Assembly: GCF_000718015.1 (NCBI RefSeq) | Contig: NZ_JODY01000002.1 | Coordinates: 1 to 64,000, forward strand | Direction of reading: 5' to 3' | Origin: Streptomyces catenulae | GTDB lineage: Bacteria; Actinomycetota; Actinomycetes; Streptomycetales; Streptomycetaceae | DNA length: 64,000 bases | Shown: positions 52,522-60,704 of the stretch, piece by piece | How positions within the stretch are numbered: the stretch's first letter is position 1 | How the letters are laid out: each line of letters opens with the position of its first letter | Notes under the pieces: generated by a model | What the model saw: only the letters and a program-made list of their open reading frames with translations | Database searches by the model: none | What the model was told of the DNA's origin: nothing | Program-made: the position numbers and the translations under genes

Positions 52522-53040
52522 TCAGCCGCCGATGTTGACGTCGATGCAGGCGTAGAAGGCGTTCTCGGTGTCGGCGATGTTCCACACCGCGAGGACCTTC
52601 TGCTTGCCGGAGATGCCACCGAAGTCGACCTGGTGGGTGACGGTGGCGCCGGGCTGGGCGCCGTGGTCGTTGAACTCGGCGACCTTGTTGCCGCCCACGA
52701 AGTACTGCCAGGTGCTGGTGGCGTGACGGGCCTCCAGCTGCCAGGTGAAGCTGGTGGTGCTGGAGACGGGGGTGACCTTCCAGCCCTTGGAGTCGTCGTC
52801 GAGGTCGGCCCAGCGCTCGTCGCCGCCGCTGCAGCTGGTCAGCCCCTTCGGGCCCTCGACGCTCTGCGGCTCCCACTTGATGGGTCCGCACTTGACGGTG
52901 CCCGCCGCGCACTGGGCCTGGCGGCTGGGCGGGTTGGAGATGTAGCCGTGGGCGCTGGCGGAGCCGGCCGGAACGGTGACGACGAGCAGCGGGGCGATGG
53001 CCGCACCGATGCTCATGGCCAGCCTGCGTTTCCTGTTCAT
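52522..53040 (-). CDS. Secreted AA10 lytic polysaccharide monooxygenase (chitin-binding type)
   Basis: A 172-residue copper enzyme that oxidatively cleaves crystalline chitin (family AA10, formerly CBM33). Residues 1-30 are a signal peptide ending GSASA, so the mature protein starts at H31 (HGYISNPPSRQ), the first ligand of the copper histidine brace; the second is H106 in LEARHATSTWQYF. Cysteines 44, 51, 70 and others probably form disulphides, and the end VWNIADTENAFYACIDVNI is conserved. The size and lack of additional domains match Streptomyces chitin-binding proteins. ATG 53040 follows AAAGG. A DasR-like site overlaps its promoter. Confidence 0.93.
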   Translation of the reverse strand: MNRKRRLAMSIGAAIAPLLVVTVPAGSASAHGYISNPPSRQAQCAAGTVKCGPIKWEPQSVEGPKGLTSCSGGDERWADLDDDSKGWKVTPVSSTTSFTWQLEARHATSTWQYFVGGNKVAEFNDHGAQPGATVTHQVDFGGISGKQKVLAVWNIADTENAFYACIDVNIGG

Positions 53041-53213
53041 GGCATACCTTTCGCGGAGGAGGCCACCGCGGAAGACAGCGGGACGCGCCGCCTGGCACGC
53101 ACGCCCCCGGGCAGCCTCGGGAGTGGGGGTGAATGACGCGAAGGTGGTGCACGGTGGGACGGGCGGCCAACGCCCGGTGCGGGACACCGGATGCGGTTCC
53201 GACCCGCCCACCA

Positions 53214-53251
53214 ATTGGTCTGGACTTTACCTGTTGTCCGCGCACGGTCAA
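53214..53251 (-). promoter_or_regulatory. LPMO promoter with DasR-like (dre) site
   Basis: On the minus strand TTGACC (53251-53246), a 16-nt spacer and TAAAGT (53229-53224) form a promoter. ATTGGTCTGGACTTTA (53214-53229, plus strand) covers the -10 and matches 10 of 16 positions of the dre consensus, including nine of ten in TGGTCTAGAC. The GlcNAc-responsive repressor DasR governs chitin genes in Streptomyces, so repression of the LPMO is likely. Confidence 0.6.
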
Positions 53252-53379
53252 GAGGTCGGGACGGTTCCGGGACGCGGGGGGACATCTGAACAGGGGACTG
53301 TTTCGACACCTCGGCCTGCTGCGACAGTTGCCCCAAAGGAGTCGACGCCGGTGGTCACCGGCTGGATGAGGGCGGGCAG

Positions 53380-53703
53380 ATGACGACGGACTACCAGGTA
53401 ACTCCGGAGATGGTCGCGGATGCTGCCGTCTCCTGCGACAACACCGCCGCCGAGGTCGAGTCCAAGCTGCAGATGCTGAAGGCATACGTGGTGCAGCTGG
53501 AGGACATGTGGCAGGGCGTCGCCCACCAGACGTTCGTCGGCTACATGCAGCAGTACGACATCAACGCGCAGCATCTGCACCACGCGTTGACGGAGATCGC
53601 GACGGGCCTGCGGACGAACCACGTCAACTACAGCCAGTCCGAGGAAGACAACATCCGCCGCCACAAGGCGCTGGAGCACCAGCTCCCGCCGGCCCGGATC
53701 TGA
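53380..53703 (+). CDS. WXG100-family type VII secretion protein
   Basis: A 107-residue helical hairpin protein of the WXG100 (Esx) family, exported as a dimer by the type VII (ESX) machine. The turn motif is W44-Q45-G46 in LEDMWQGVAHQ, and the export signal YxxxE is Y84 to E88 (YSQSE). ATG 53380 has only a weak GGGCGGG upstream. The second WXG100 gene begins 26 bp after its stop, and EccD follows, so these three form an operon. The partner of the dimer is probably the next protein. Confidence 0.9.
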   Translation: MTTDYQVTPEMVADAAVSCDNTAAEVESKLQMLKAYVVQLEDMWQGVAHQTFVGYMQQYDINAQHLHHALTEIATGLRTNHVNYSQSEEDNIRRHKALEHQLPPARI

Positions 53704-53728
53704 CGGACCCGACGAACCAGGAGCCACC

Positions 53729-54049
53729 GTGTCCATCGACAGCTCGCACATCAAGGTCGCCTCGGGTCTCGAAGGCGCCAGCGGGTACATCAACACCCTC
53801 GCCGAGCAGATCCTCACCGACCTCGACCAGCTGAAGGCCAAGATCGCCCCGATCGCCGAGACCTGGACCGGTCAGGCGCAGGTGCAGTACCAGACGCTGC
53901 AGACCGAGTGGGACACCGCCGCCTCGAACCTGTTCGGGCCGCACGGCGTGCTGGGCGAGGTCTCGCGTGCGATGCACCTCAACTACACCAACTACTCCGA
54001 GGCCGAGGGCGCCAACGTCCGCACCTGGACGAGCAGCGCGGGCGGCTGA
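53729..54049 (+). CDS. WXG100-family type VII secretion protein (partner)
   Basis: A 106-residue WXG100 protein with the turn W46-T47-G48 in AETWTGQAQVQY and the export motif Y89 to E93 (YSEAE). It lies between the first WXG100 gene and eccD, the usual position of the EsxA/EsxB partner, and should form the secreted heterodimer with 53380-53703. ATG 53729 would follow AGGAGCC. No signal peptide is present, as expected for this route. Confidence 0.9.
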   Translation: MSIDSSHIKVASGLEGASGYINTLAEQILTDLDQLKAKIAPIAETWTGQAQVQYQTLQTEWDTAASNLFGPHGVLGEVSRAMHLNYTNYSEAEGANVRTWTSSAGG

Positions 54050-54123
54050 GCCCTCCCCGTCACCGCCGTCCCCCGTACGGCACCGCACAACGCACCTTGC
54101 ACGAGAGGACCTGACAGCACCCG

Positions 54124-55500
54124 ATGGCCGATGAGCGCTGCCGGATCACGGTCGTGGGCGAGCACAGGCAGGTGGACCTCGCGGTCCCGGCCCGGGCTCC
54201 CATCGCCGAGTACATCGATGACCTGGCCCGCCTGTGCGAGCTGGAGGAGAACGAGCTGATGCCCGCCGCGTGGTCGCTGGCGACGGGCACGGGCGGGGCC
54301 ATCGCGCCCGAACGCAGCCTCGCCGACCTCGGCATGGCGGACGGTCAGCTTCTCTACCTGCGCGACGTGGTCGCCGACGAGTTCGACGAGCCCGTCGTGC
54401 TGGACGTCGCCGAGCAGGTCTCCGAGGTCTCCGAACAGGCCCTGGACCGGCGCTGGGACCCGCGGTCGCGGACCGTGACGGTGATGGCCTGCGGACTGGT
54501 GTGGTGGCTGGCCGCGCTGGTGCTGGTCGCCGTGGTGCGGCCGGTCGAGACCGCGGTCACCGGCACCGCGGCCGCCGCGCTGGGGCTGCTGCTGCCCGGG
54601 CTGTCGTGGCTGGCGACGGAGCGCCGCTGGTCGGTGCCGGGCTCGGTGCGGCTGGCGCTGGCGCTGAGCGCGATCCCGTGTCTGACGGTCGCGTCCTGGG
54701 CGCTGGTGGCCGAGGAGACCGCGCCGTCCGCCGCGCTGACGGCGAACGGCACGACGGCGCTCTGCCTGGCGGGCGGGGTGCTCGTCGGTGCCGTACTGGC
54801 CGCCGTCGCGTCGATGGGCGTCACCACCACCGCGGTGCTCCTCGGGGCGCTGATCGGTACGGCGGTGACCGCGCTGCTGGCGCTGTTGAAGGCCGACACC
54901 GCGCAGTGCGCCGCGGTGGTCGCGGTCGTCGCGTTCGGGCTGCTGCTGATCGCACCGGCGACCGCCGGGCGGGTGGCCGCGTTCGGCTACCGGCGCCAGG
55001 GCGGGTCGACGCCGGAGGGCGCGGAGCTGGAGACCGCGGTGCGGACCGCGATGCTGCTGCTGGCGCTGTGGGGCGGGGCGCTGTCGCTGGCGTGCGCCGT
55101 CGCGCTGGTGCTGCTCGGTACGGACACCACCTCGCCGTTCAGCGCGGCGATCACCGCCTGCGTCGGGCTGGGGCTGCTGCTGCGGGCCGGTGCCGCGAAG
55201 GTCGTCGTCGAGGTGGCGCCGGTCGGCGTCGCCGGGGCGATCGGCCTGTTCACGCTGGTGCTGGCCGGGCCTGCGCAGCTGGATCTGCCGGGCTGGTCCG
55301 GTCCGGTGACCGCGCTCGTGGTCGGTGCCGTGCTGGTGCTGTACGGGTTCCGGCGGCTGATGCGGCCCGAACTCCCGTCGATGCGGCGCCCGCTGTGGTT
55401 CGGCGGTCTCGGCGCGGTCCTGGGCGCCTTCGCGATCCCCCTCACCGTCGCCGCCTTCGGCGTCTTCGACCAGCTCATGGGCGTCGGCCGGAATCTGTGA
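54124..55500 (+). CDS. eccD: Type VII secretion integral membrane protein EccD
   Basis: A 458-residue EccD. Residues 1-80 form the ubiquitin-like YukD domain (CRITVVGEHRQVDLAVPAR, ADGQLLYLRDV); from about residue 115 there are some eleven transmembrane helices. EccD is a core channel-forming subunit of the ESX membrane complex. It is the only conserved core membrane component in this window; EccB, EccC and MycP were not found here and may lie beyond position 64000. ATG 54124 is 74 bp after the WXG100 gene. Its stop codon overlaps the GTG of a possible further frame. Confidence 0.9.
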   Translation: MADERCRITVVGEHRQVDLAVPARAPIAEYIDDLARLCELEENELMPAAWSLATGTGGAIAPERSLADLGMADGQLLYLRDVVADEFDEPVVLDVAEQVSEVSEQALDRRWDPRSRTVTVMACGLVWWLAALVLVAVVRPVETAVTGTAAAALGLLLPGLSWLATERRWSVPGSVRLALALSAIPCLTVASWALVAEETAPSAALTANGTTALCLAGGVLVGAVLAAVASMGVTTTAVLLGALIGTAVTALLALLKADTAQCAAVVAVVAFGLLLIAPATAGRVAAFGYRRQGGSTPEGAELETAVRTAMLLLALWGGALSLACAVALVLLGTDTTSPFSAAITACVGLGLLLRAGAAKVVVEVAPVGVAGAIGLFTLVLAGPAQLDLPGWSGPVTALVVGAVLVLYGFRRLMRPELPSMRRPLWFGGLGAVLGAFAIPLTVAAFGVFDQLMGVGRNL

Positions 55501-55688
55501 GGGACGACGTGCGGGCGGTGGAGAGGTCGTGGCCGGGGTCGGCGGCGGACTGCGCGGTGGTGTCCGCGCGGTCCGCCGGCCGGGCGTCGGTGGTGCCCTT
55601 CGCCGTCCGGCGTCACGGGGGCGCGCCGGTGCTGCCGTACGGGGCCGGATCCGCGGCGTCCGGTACGGCGGATGCCGCTGTGCCGTCG
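55497..55688 (+). pseudogene. Possible truncated ORF coupled to eccD
   Basis: GTG 55497 overlaps the eccD stop as GTGA and opens a frame whose first 62 codons (VRDDVRAVERSWPGS onward) have the strong G/C third-position bias of real genes here. The frame has no stop and simply continues antisense through the LuxR gene to 56738. The likely explanation is the 5' remnant of a gene that once followed eccD and lost its 3' part. It might instead be a chance open stretch in a high-G+C genome. No homology is recognised. Confidence 0.3.
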
Positions 55689-56432
55689 TCAGTTCTTGCC
55701 GAGCAGCAGGGAGCGGGAGCGGCTGGCCATCGGGCCGAGCGCCCGGCCCGGCGCGGGCAGCGGCGCCGCGCCGTCGCCACCGGCCGCCGCGGGGTCGCGC
55801 AGCAGCCCCAATTCGATGGCGGTGCGGGTCAGATCGGCCTTGTTGCCGACGTTGAGCTTGGTGCGGATGCGCTTGACGTACGTGCTGACCGTGGCCTCGG
55901 TCAGGCCCATCCGGCGGCCTATCTGGCTGTGCGTCAGGCCCTCGGCGAGCAGCCGCAGCGCCTCCAGTTCCCGGCGGGCGAGCGAACGCGGCTCGGCGCC
56001 GCCGGGCTGCTGGAGTTCGGACTGGAGCCGCGGCACGAGCGTCGAGGAGAGGTGGAAGCCGCCGCTGACGACGGTGTCCACCGCGCGCAGCAGCTCGTCG
56101 TCGTCCACCCGTCCGGTGACGCACCCCAACACCCCCGCGCGCACGGCCTCCAGGACGCGGTAGGGCCGGTGGAAGTCCGAGACCAGGAGCACCGGGGCGC
56201 GGGCGACGAGCCGGGCCAGGGTCTGTCCGGGCAGTTCGGACTCGGCGGCGCAGTCGTGCACGGGCGGGCCGTACAGGATCGCGTCGGGGGCGGGGTCGTC
56301 GAAGGGGAAGTCCTGCACGCGCCCCACCGCGGACACCACGTCGAGCCGTGGGCTCTGGGAGAGCACCCGCTCCAGTCCGTGCCGGACCAGATTCTGATGC
56401 TCGATAATGGCAATTCGCGCACAATTGGACAT
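55689..56432 (-). CDS. LuxR-family regulator with degenerate receiver domain
   Basis: A 247-residue protein with the two-domain shape of NarL/FixJ response regulators. The C-terminal LuxR helix-turn-helix is intact: RRELEALRLLAEGLTHSQIG, then RRMGLTEATVSTYVKRIRTK. The N-terminal receiver has lost its phosphorylation site: the acidic pocket reads IIEHQNLVRHGL, and the usual PDVVLLD strand is PDAILYGPPVHD. It therefore should not be controlled by a histidine kinase and may respond to protein contact or a ligand. It is on the opposite strand inside the type VII region and divergent from the golvesin-like protein, which it may regulate. Confidence 0.86.
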   Translation of the reverse strand: MSNCARIAIIEHQNLVRHGLERVLSQSPRLDVVSAVGRVQDFPFDDPAPDAILYGPPVHDCAAESELPGQTLARLVARAPVLLVSDFHRPYRVLEAVRAGVLGCVTGRVDDDELLRAVDTVVSGGFHLSSTLVPRLQSELQQPGGAEPRSLARRELEALRLLAEGLTHSQIGRRMGLTEATVSTYVKRIRTKLNVGNKADLTRTAIELGLLRDPAAAGGDGAAPLPAPGRALGPMASRSRSLLLGKN

Positions 56433-56829
56433 GCGTATTCCCGTCGTCAGGTCAATGCGTCACGCTCAGGTCCCCCGCTCGACACGCTATCCGGGCAGCG
56501 GGTCGGTGTCGTTTCAATGTACCGGACAAAATCAACAGTGCACGGACTGACGGACGTCTGTGACAGAACTGCAGCACCGCAGGTCAGAGCCGTGACGCTC
56601 CGCCAACCCCCCTGCAGGTACACCGGGGACGGAACTCTTGCCGCCGCGGTTGCGTCCGCCAGGTCACGATTGCGTCATGCTTTGCCACGGCCACGTGACA
56701 ATTCTGTGCACACCCGCAAGACAAATCGCTCAAGCTGAATTGAATTTCTCTTGCGGACATTTTCCGTTTACCCCTCGGCGGTATTCTGTGCCGCTGTCCC
56801 CCACGCCGAGACAATTGGAGAGTACGTAC
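56433..56829. other. Divergent intergenic region in the type VII locus
   Basis: About 400 bases between the LuxR gene and the golvesin-like gene. The last 150 bases are strikingly AT-rich for this genome (AATTGAATTTCTC, ACATTTTCCGTTTACC), as expected of a promoter region; TATTCT at about 56785 is a possible -10. No gene is supported here. Confidence 0.55.
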
Positions 56830-57849
56830 GTGGCTGACCAGGAAAAGTCCCAGCAGCCCGCTGCCGAGGCGCCGGGCCGTCTGCCGGAGGAGGACCGGCA
56901 CGGATTCGTCTCCGCGTTCGTGGGCGGCGTCCGCTCCGAGGGTGAACAGGGCAAGCCCGGCAAGCGACTGGTCGCGATCGGTATCGCGGTCGTCGCCGCG
57001 CTGAGCCTCGGTGCCCTCGTCATCGGCGCCCTCAGCAGCTCGGACGAGAAGAAGAACCAGGCCGACAAGGTCTCCCCCGCGGGCGCCACCGCCAAGGCCG
57101 ACCACCACCAGGACGGCAAGTCCTCCCCCAACGGCTCCGGCGGCAACGCGGGCGGCACCGGCGGTCAGCAGCAGCAGCAGCAGACCGTGCCGGACAGCCA
57201 GCGGATCATCCCCGCCGAGGACACCCCCACCTCGGGCTCCACCCACACCCCGCCCTCGCCCTCCGCCACCACCAAGGACGAGAGCGGCAAGACCGTTTCG
57301 CAGAAGTCGGTCACCTCCTCGTTCACCGCCCTCGCCGGGTACGGCTGCCCGTCGTCCCCCGAGGCCAAGATCTGGACGAAGGACCCGAACTTCAGTCAGG
57401 AGGCGGGCTGGCGCAAGACCAACAGCGGCGGCTACACCGGCTCCGGCTGCAACGGCCAGTACCTGTCCATCCCGATGTCGGGCTCCACCACGAAGTACGA
57501 CGCGACGCAGTACGTGCTGTGGAAGTTCGACTACCGCGCGAAGATCAAGGGCGACGCCTCCTGCCGCCTCGCGGTCTTCGTCCCGGGCAACTCCGACGTC
57601 CGCTACGTCGGCGGCCACCCCGCCAAGTACGCGGTCTACGCCTCGGACCACAGCGGCGGCACCCCCGCCGGCAGCTTCGACGTGGACCAGGTCAACAACC
57701 ACGGCAAGTGGCTGGCGCGCGGCCCGTTCAAGGTCTCCGGCGGCTATGTGACCGTCAAGATGTTCAACACCGGCATCGACTACGAGTCCTCCAACAAGGA
57801 CGCGCACGACGCCGCCGGGCCGGTCCAGCTCAGCTGCACCCCGGCATGA
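56830..57849 (+). CDS. Membrane-anchored protein with golvesin-like C-terminal domain
   Basis: A 339-residue protein. A short cytoplasmic tail (VADQEKSQQPAAEAPGRLPE) leads to one transmembrane helix around residues 47-70. The extracellular linker is Gln/Ser/Gly/Thr-rich with a run of six glutamines. The C-terminal domain (about 180-339) has WKFDYRAKIKGDASCRLAVF, AKYAVYASDHSGGTPAG and DVDQVNNHGKWLARGPFKVS, strongly resembling the golvesin/Xly CBM-like fold, which may bind polymers on the cell surface. GTG 56830 follows GGAGAG. Its stop TGA overlaps the next gene's ATG. Function inferred: surface anchoring or recognition. Confidence 0.75.
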   Translation: MADQEKSQQPAAEAPGRLPEEDRHGFVSAFVGGVRSEGEQGKPGKRLVAIGIAVVAALSLGALVIGALSSSDEKKNQADKVSPAGATAKADHHQDGKSSPNGSGGNAGGTGGQQQQQQTVPDSQRIIPAEDTPTSGSTHTPPSPSATTKDESGKTVSQKSVTSSFTALAGYGCPSSPEAKIWTKDPNFSQEAGWRKTNSGGYTGSGCNGQYLSIPMSGSTTKYDATQYVLWKFDYRAKIKGDASCRLAVFVPGNSDVRYVGGHPAKYAVYASDHSGGTPAGSFDVDQVNNHGKWLARGPFKVSGGYVTVKMFNTGIDYESSNKDAHDAAGPVQLSCTPA

Positions 57850-60614
57850 TCGGGCGGTCCAGCGGCGCGGCCGCACTACGCGTCGGGGCCCGGGGCTGGG
57901 GCGGGCACCGCACCATCGGCGCGGCGTTGCGCGCCGCTGGACCGGGCGCCACGGTCTCGGTCCAACCCGGCACCTACACCGAGAACCTGACCCTGGAACG
58001 GGACATCAGCGTCGTCGCCGAACAGGGCGCCGGAACGGTCCGGCTGGTCGCCCCCCGCGGCACCCCGCTGACCGTGCTCGGCGGCGCCGGGGAGGTCCGC
58101 GGGATCACCGTCCAGGGCACCGACCCGGACCAACCCGCGGTCGCCGTGACGGGCGGCACCGCCGTCCTCGACGGCTGCGAGATCACCGGTGGGCGCGTCG
58201 AAGTCACCGGCACCGCGGCGCCCACCCTGCGCGACTGCCGGGTGCACGCCGCGGGCGGCCCCGCGGTACGCCTGAGCGGGGACAGCCGGGCGACACTGGA
58301 GCGGGTGACCGTCACCGACGCCGGTGGCACCGCGCTGCTGGTGGAGCACGGCGCGGACGCCACCGTCACCGGGCTGGCCGTCAACACCGCCGCCGGGCAC
58401 GGCGTCCAGGTCCGCGGACCGGCCACCGGCACCTTCACCGACTGCGAGATCACCAGGACGGGCGCGGCGGCGCTCGCCGTCGAGGACGACGCCCGGCCGG
58501 TGCTCCGCTCCTGCCGACTCACCGACGGCTCCGCCCAGGGCGTGCTGGTCACCTCGTCCGCCACCGGCGCCACCCCGGCGCCCGCCCCCGACGACACCGA
58601 CGCGGGCAGCGGACCGGAGGGGGACGCCGGGGCGTCCGGGCACACCGCCGGGGTGCTGCTGCACGACTGCGAGATCGCCCGCAGCGGCGCCGCGGGCGTC
58701 CAGGCGGCGGGTCCGGTGCGGCTGACGCTGCGCTCCTGCCGGGTCGACGAGTCCGGCGGCGTCGGCGTGCTCGCCGCGCAGAACGCGGTGGTCCGGCTGG
58801 ACGCCACCACCGTCGGCGACTCCGCGGACAGCGGGCTGGCGGCGGGTGGCACGGCACAGGTCGAGATGCGCGGCGGCGGGCTCGCCCGCTCCCGGGCCAA
58901 CGGCGCCTTCGCCACCGACGAGGCGCAGCTGACGCTCGTCGACTGCGCGGTCACCGACAGCGCCTTCACCGCCCTGCACCTGGCGGGCTCCGCCCGCGCC
59001 ACGGTCCGTGACGGGGAGCTGCGCGGCACCCCGCAGCACGGCGCGCGGGTCACCGAACGTGCGCTGCTGACGCTCACCGGCACCCGCGTCGAGGCGACGG
59101 AGCTGTCCGGTATCGCGGTGGACGGCGGCGATCTGACGGCCCGGCGCTGCCGGGTGACGGACGCCGGGACGGGCATCAGTCTGACCTCCGCGCACCGTCC
59201 GCTCCTCGACAACTGCGAGATCGCCGACTGCGGCACCGGGCTTGAGGTGACCGCGGACACCGGTGCGCTGGTGGCCGACACTCGGGTGCGCGGCAGCCGT
59301 TCGGCCGGGGTGTTCCTCGGTGAGCGCTCCACCGCCTGGCTCGACAGCTGCGAGATCACCGACAGCAAGGGCAGCGCCCTGGTGCTGTGGAACGGCGCGC
59401 GGCCGCGGGTCAGCGGCGTACGGATCGCCCGGTCCGCGAAGAACGGTGTGTATGTCGCCGACGGCGCGGCGGGGCTGCTGACCGACTGCGACGTCTCCGC
59501 CACCGGTTTCCCCGCGCTCTACATCGGCAAGGACGCCAAGCCGGTGGTGCGCCGCTGTGTGGTCCGCGACACCGACGAGGACCTCAAGCTCGCGGACGGC
59601 GCGGAGCCGGTCTTCGAGGAGTGCCGGGTCGATGGGGTGAAGGACAGCACCCTGCCGGTCTCCGCGACGGGCCCGGCGCCCACCGGGGTACGTGCCGTGG
59701 CGGCGGGCGGCGCGCCCGGTTCCGCCCCCGCGCTCGGCGCCGAGGTGACCGAGGCTGCCGCCGAGTCGCTGGAGGACCTGCTGGCCGAACTCCGGTCCCT
59801 GATAGGTCTGGAGCGCGTCAAGCAGGACGTGGAGACGCTGGTCAAGCTGATGCAGCTGGTCCGGCGCCGTACCGAGGCGGGTCTGCCGCCGCCCCCGCTC
59901 AGCCGCCATCTGGTCTTCGCGGGGAACGCCGGTACCGGTAAGACGACGGTGGCCCGGCTCTACGGGCGGCTGCTGGCCGCGCTGGGGCTGCTCACCCGCG
60001 GCCATCTGGTCGAGGCGGACCGGGGCGCGCTGGTCGGTGAGTACGTCGGCCACACCGCGCCGAAGACCACCGCGGTGTTCCGGCAGGCGGTCGGCGGTGT
60101 CCTCTTCATCGACGAGGCGTATGCGCTGGTGCCGCACGGCCAGGGCAACGACTTCGGTCTGGAGGCCATCTCCACGCTGGTGAAGCTGATGGAGGACCAC
60201 CGCGAGGACGTGGTGGTGATCGTGGCCGGTTACCCCGACGACATGGGCCGGTTCATCGACGCCAACCCCGGTCTCGCCTCCCGGTTCACCCGGACCCTGC
60301 TCTTCGACGACTACGACGCGGACGAACTCGTCGGCATCGTCGCGCAGCAGGCCGAGCACCACCGGTACGAGTTGGGCGAGGCGACGACGGAGGCGCTGGG
60401 CACCTACTTCGCGGGCGTCGAGCGGGACGACCGGTTCGGCAACGGCCGTACCGCCCGTCAGCTCTTCCAGCGGATGACGGAGCGTCATGCGGCCCGGCTG
60501 GCGGACTCCTCGCTGTTGCTCTCCGCGACGGCGGACGAGGCGGACGTCGAGGCGGAGACGGCGAGCCTGGTGACGCTGTTGCCGGAGGACATCCCGCCGC
60601 TGCAGACGCTGTAG
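57846..60614 (+). CDS. Beta-helix repeat/AAA+ (EccA-like, CbxX/CfqX) fusion protein
   Basis: A 922-residue fusion. The first 600 residues are a right-handed parallel beta-helix of pectate-lyase type, with many repeats such as RATLERVTVTDAGGTALLVE and DCEIARSGAAGVQAAG. The last 290 residues are a CbxX/CfqX AAA+ ATPase: VFAGNAGTGKTTVARLYGRL (Walker A), GVLFIDEAYALVPHG (Walker B), SRFTRTLLFDDY (sensor). EccA, the cytosolic ATPase of ESX systems, belongs to the same family, but carries TPR repeats instead of a beta-helix. ATG 57846 overlaps the stop of the preceding gene (ATGA), so the two proteins are translationally coupled. The beta-helix may bind substrates or a filament. Confidence 0.85.
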   Translation: MIGRSSGAAALRVGARGWGGHRTIGAALRAAGPGATVSVQPGTYTENLTLERDISVVAEQGAGTVRLVAPRGTPLTVLGGAGEVRGITVQGTDPDQPAVAVTGGTAVLDGCEITGGRVEVTGTAAPTLRDCRVHAAGGPAVRLSGDSRATLERVTVTDAGGTALLVEHGADATVTGLAVNTAAGHGVQVRGPATGTFTDCEITRTGAAALAVEDDARPVLRSCRLTDGSAQGVLVTSSATGATPAPAPDDTDAGSGPEGDAGASGHTAGVLLHDCEIARSGAAGVQAAGPVRLTLRSCRVDESGGVGVLAAQNAVVRLDATTVGDSADSGLAAGGTAQVEMRGGGLARSRANGAFATDEAQLTLVDCAVTDSAFTALHLAGSARATVRDGELRGTPQHGARVTERALLTLTGTRVEATELSGIAVDGGDLTARRCRVTDAGTGISLTSAHRPLLDNCEIADCGTGLEVTADTGALVADTRVRGSRSAGVFLGERSTAWLDSCEITDSKGSALVLWNGARPRVSGVRIARSAKNGVYVADGAAGLLTDCDVSATGFPALYIGKDAKPVVRRCVVRDTDEDLKLADGAEPVFEECRVDGVKDSTLPVSATGPAPTGVRAVAAGGAPGSAPALGAEVTEAAAESLEDLLAELRSLIGLERVKQDVETLVKLMQLVRRRTEAGLPPPPLSRHLVFAGNAGTGKTTVARLYGRLLAALGLLTRGHLVEADRGALVGEYVGHTAPKTTAVFRQAVGGVLFIDEAYALVPHGQGNDFGLEAISTLVKLMEDHREDVVVIVAGYPDDMGRFIDANPGLASRFTRTLLFDDYDADELVGIVAQQAEHHRYELGEATTEALGTYFAGVERDDRFGNGRTARQLFQRMTERHAARLADSSLLLSATADEADVEAETASLVTLLPEDIPPLQTL

Positions 60615-60630
60615 CCGGAGGGACACGGCG

Positions 60631-60674
60631 AAGGGCCGGGGCACCGTTTCACGGGAAACGGTGCCCCGGCCCTT
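60631..60674. terminator. Strong bidirectional terminator
   Basis: A perfect 20-bp stem (60631-60650 with 60655-60674) with an ACGG loop and T residues on the plus-strand side lies between the beta-helix/AAA+ gene and a convergent gene. Confidence 0.9.
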
Positions 60675-60704
60675 TTCCGCCGCGCGGCCCGGTGCGGGCG
60701 CCGC

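Noticed and set aside
55529..55855. 108-codon plus-strand frame after eccD
   Set aside because: Extremely Arg/Gly-rich and partly antisense to the LuxR gene; the frame from GTG 55497 has better base bias.
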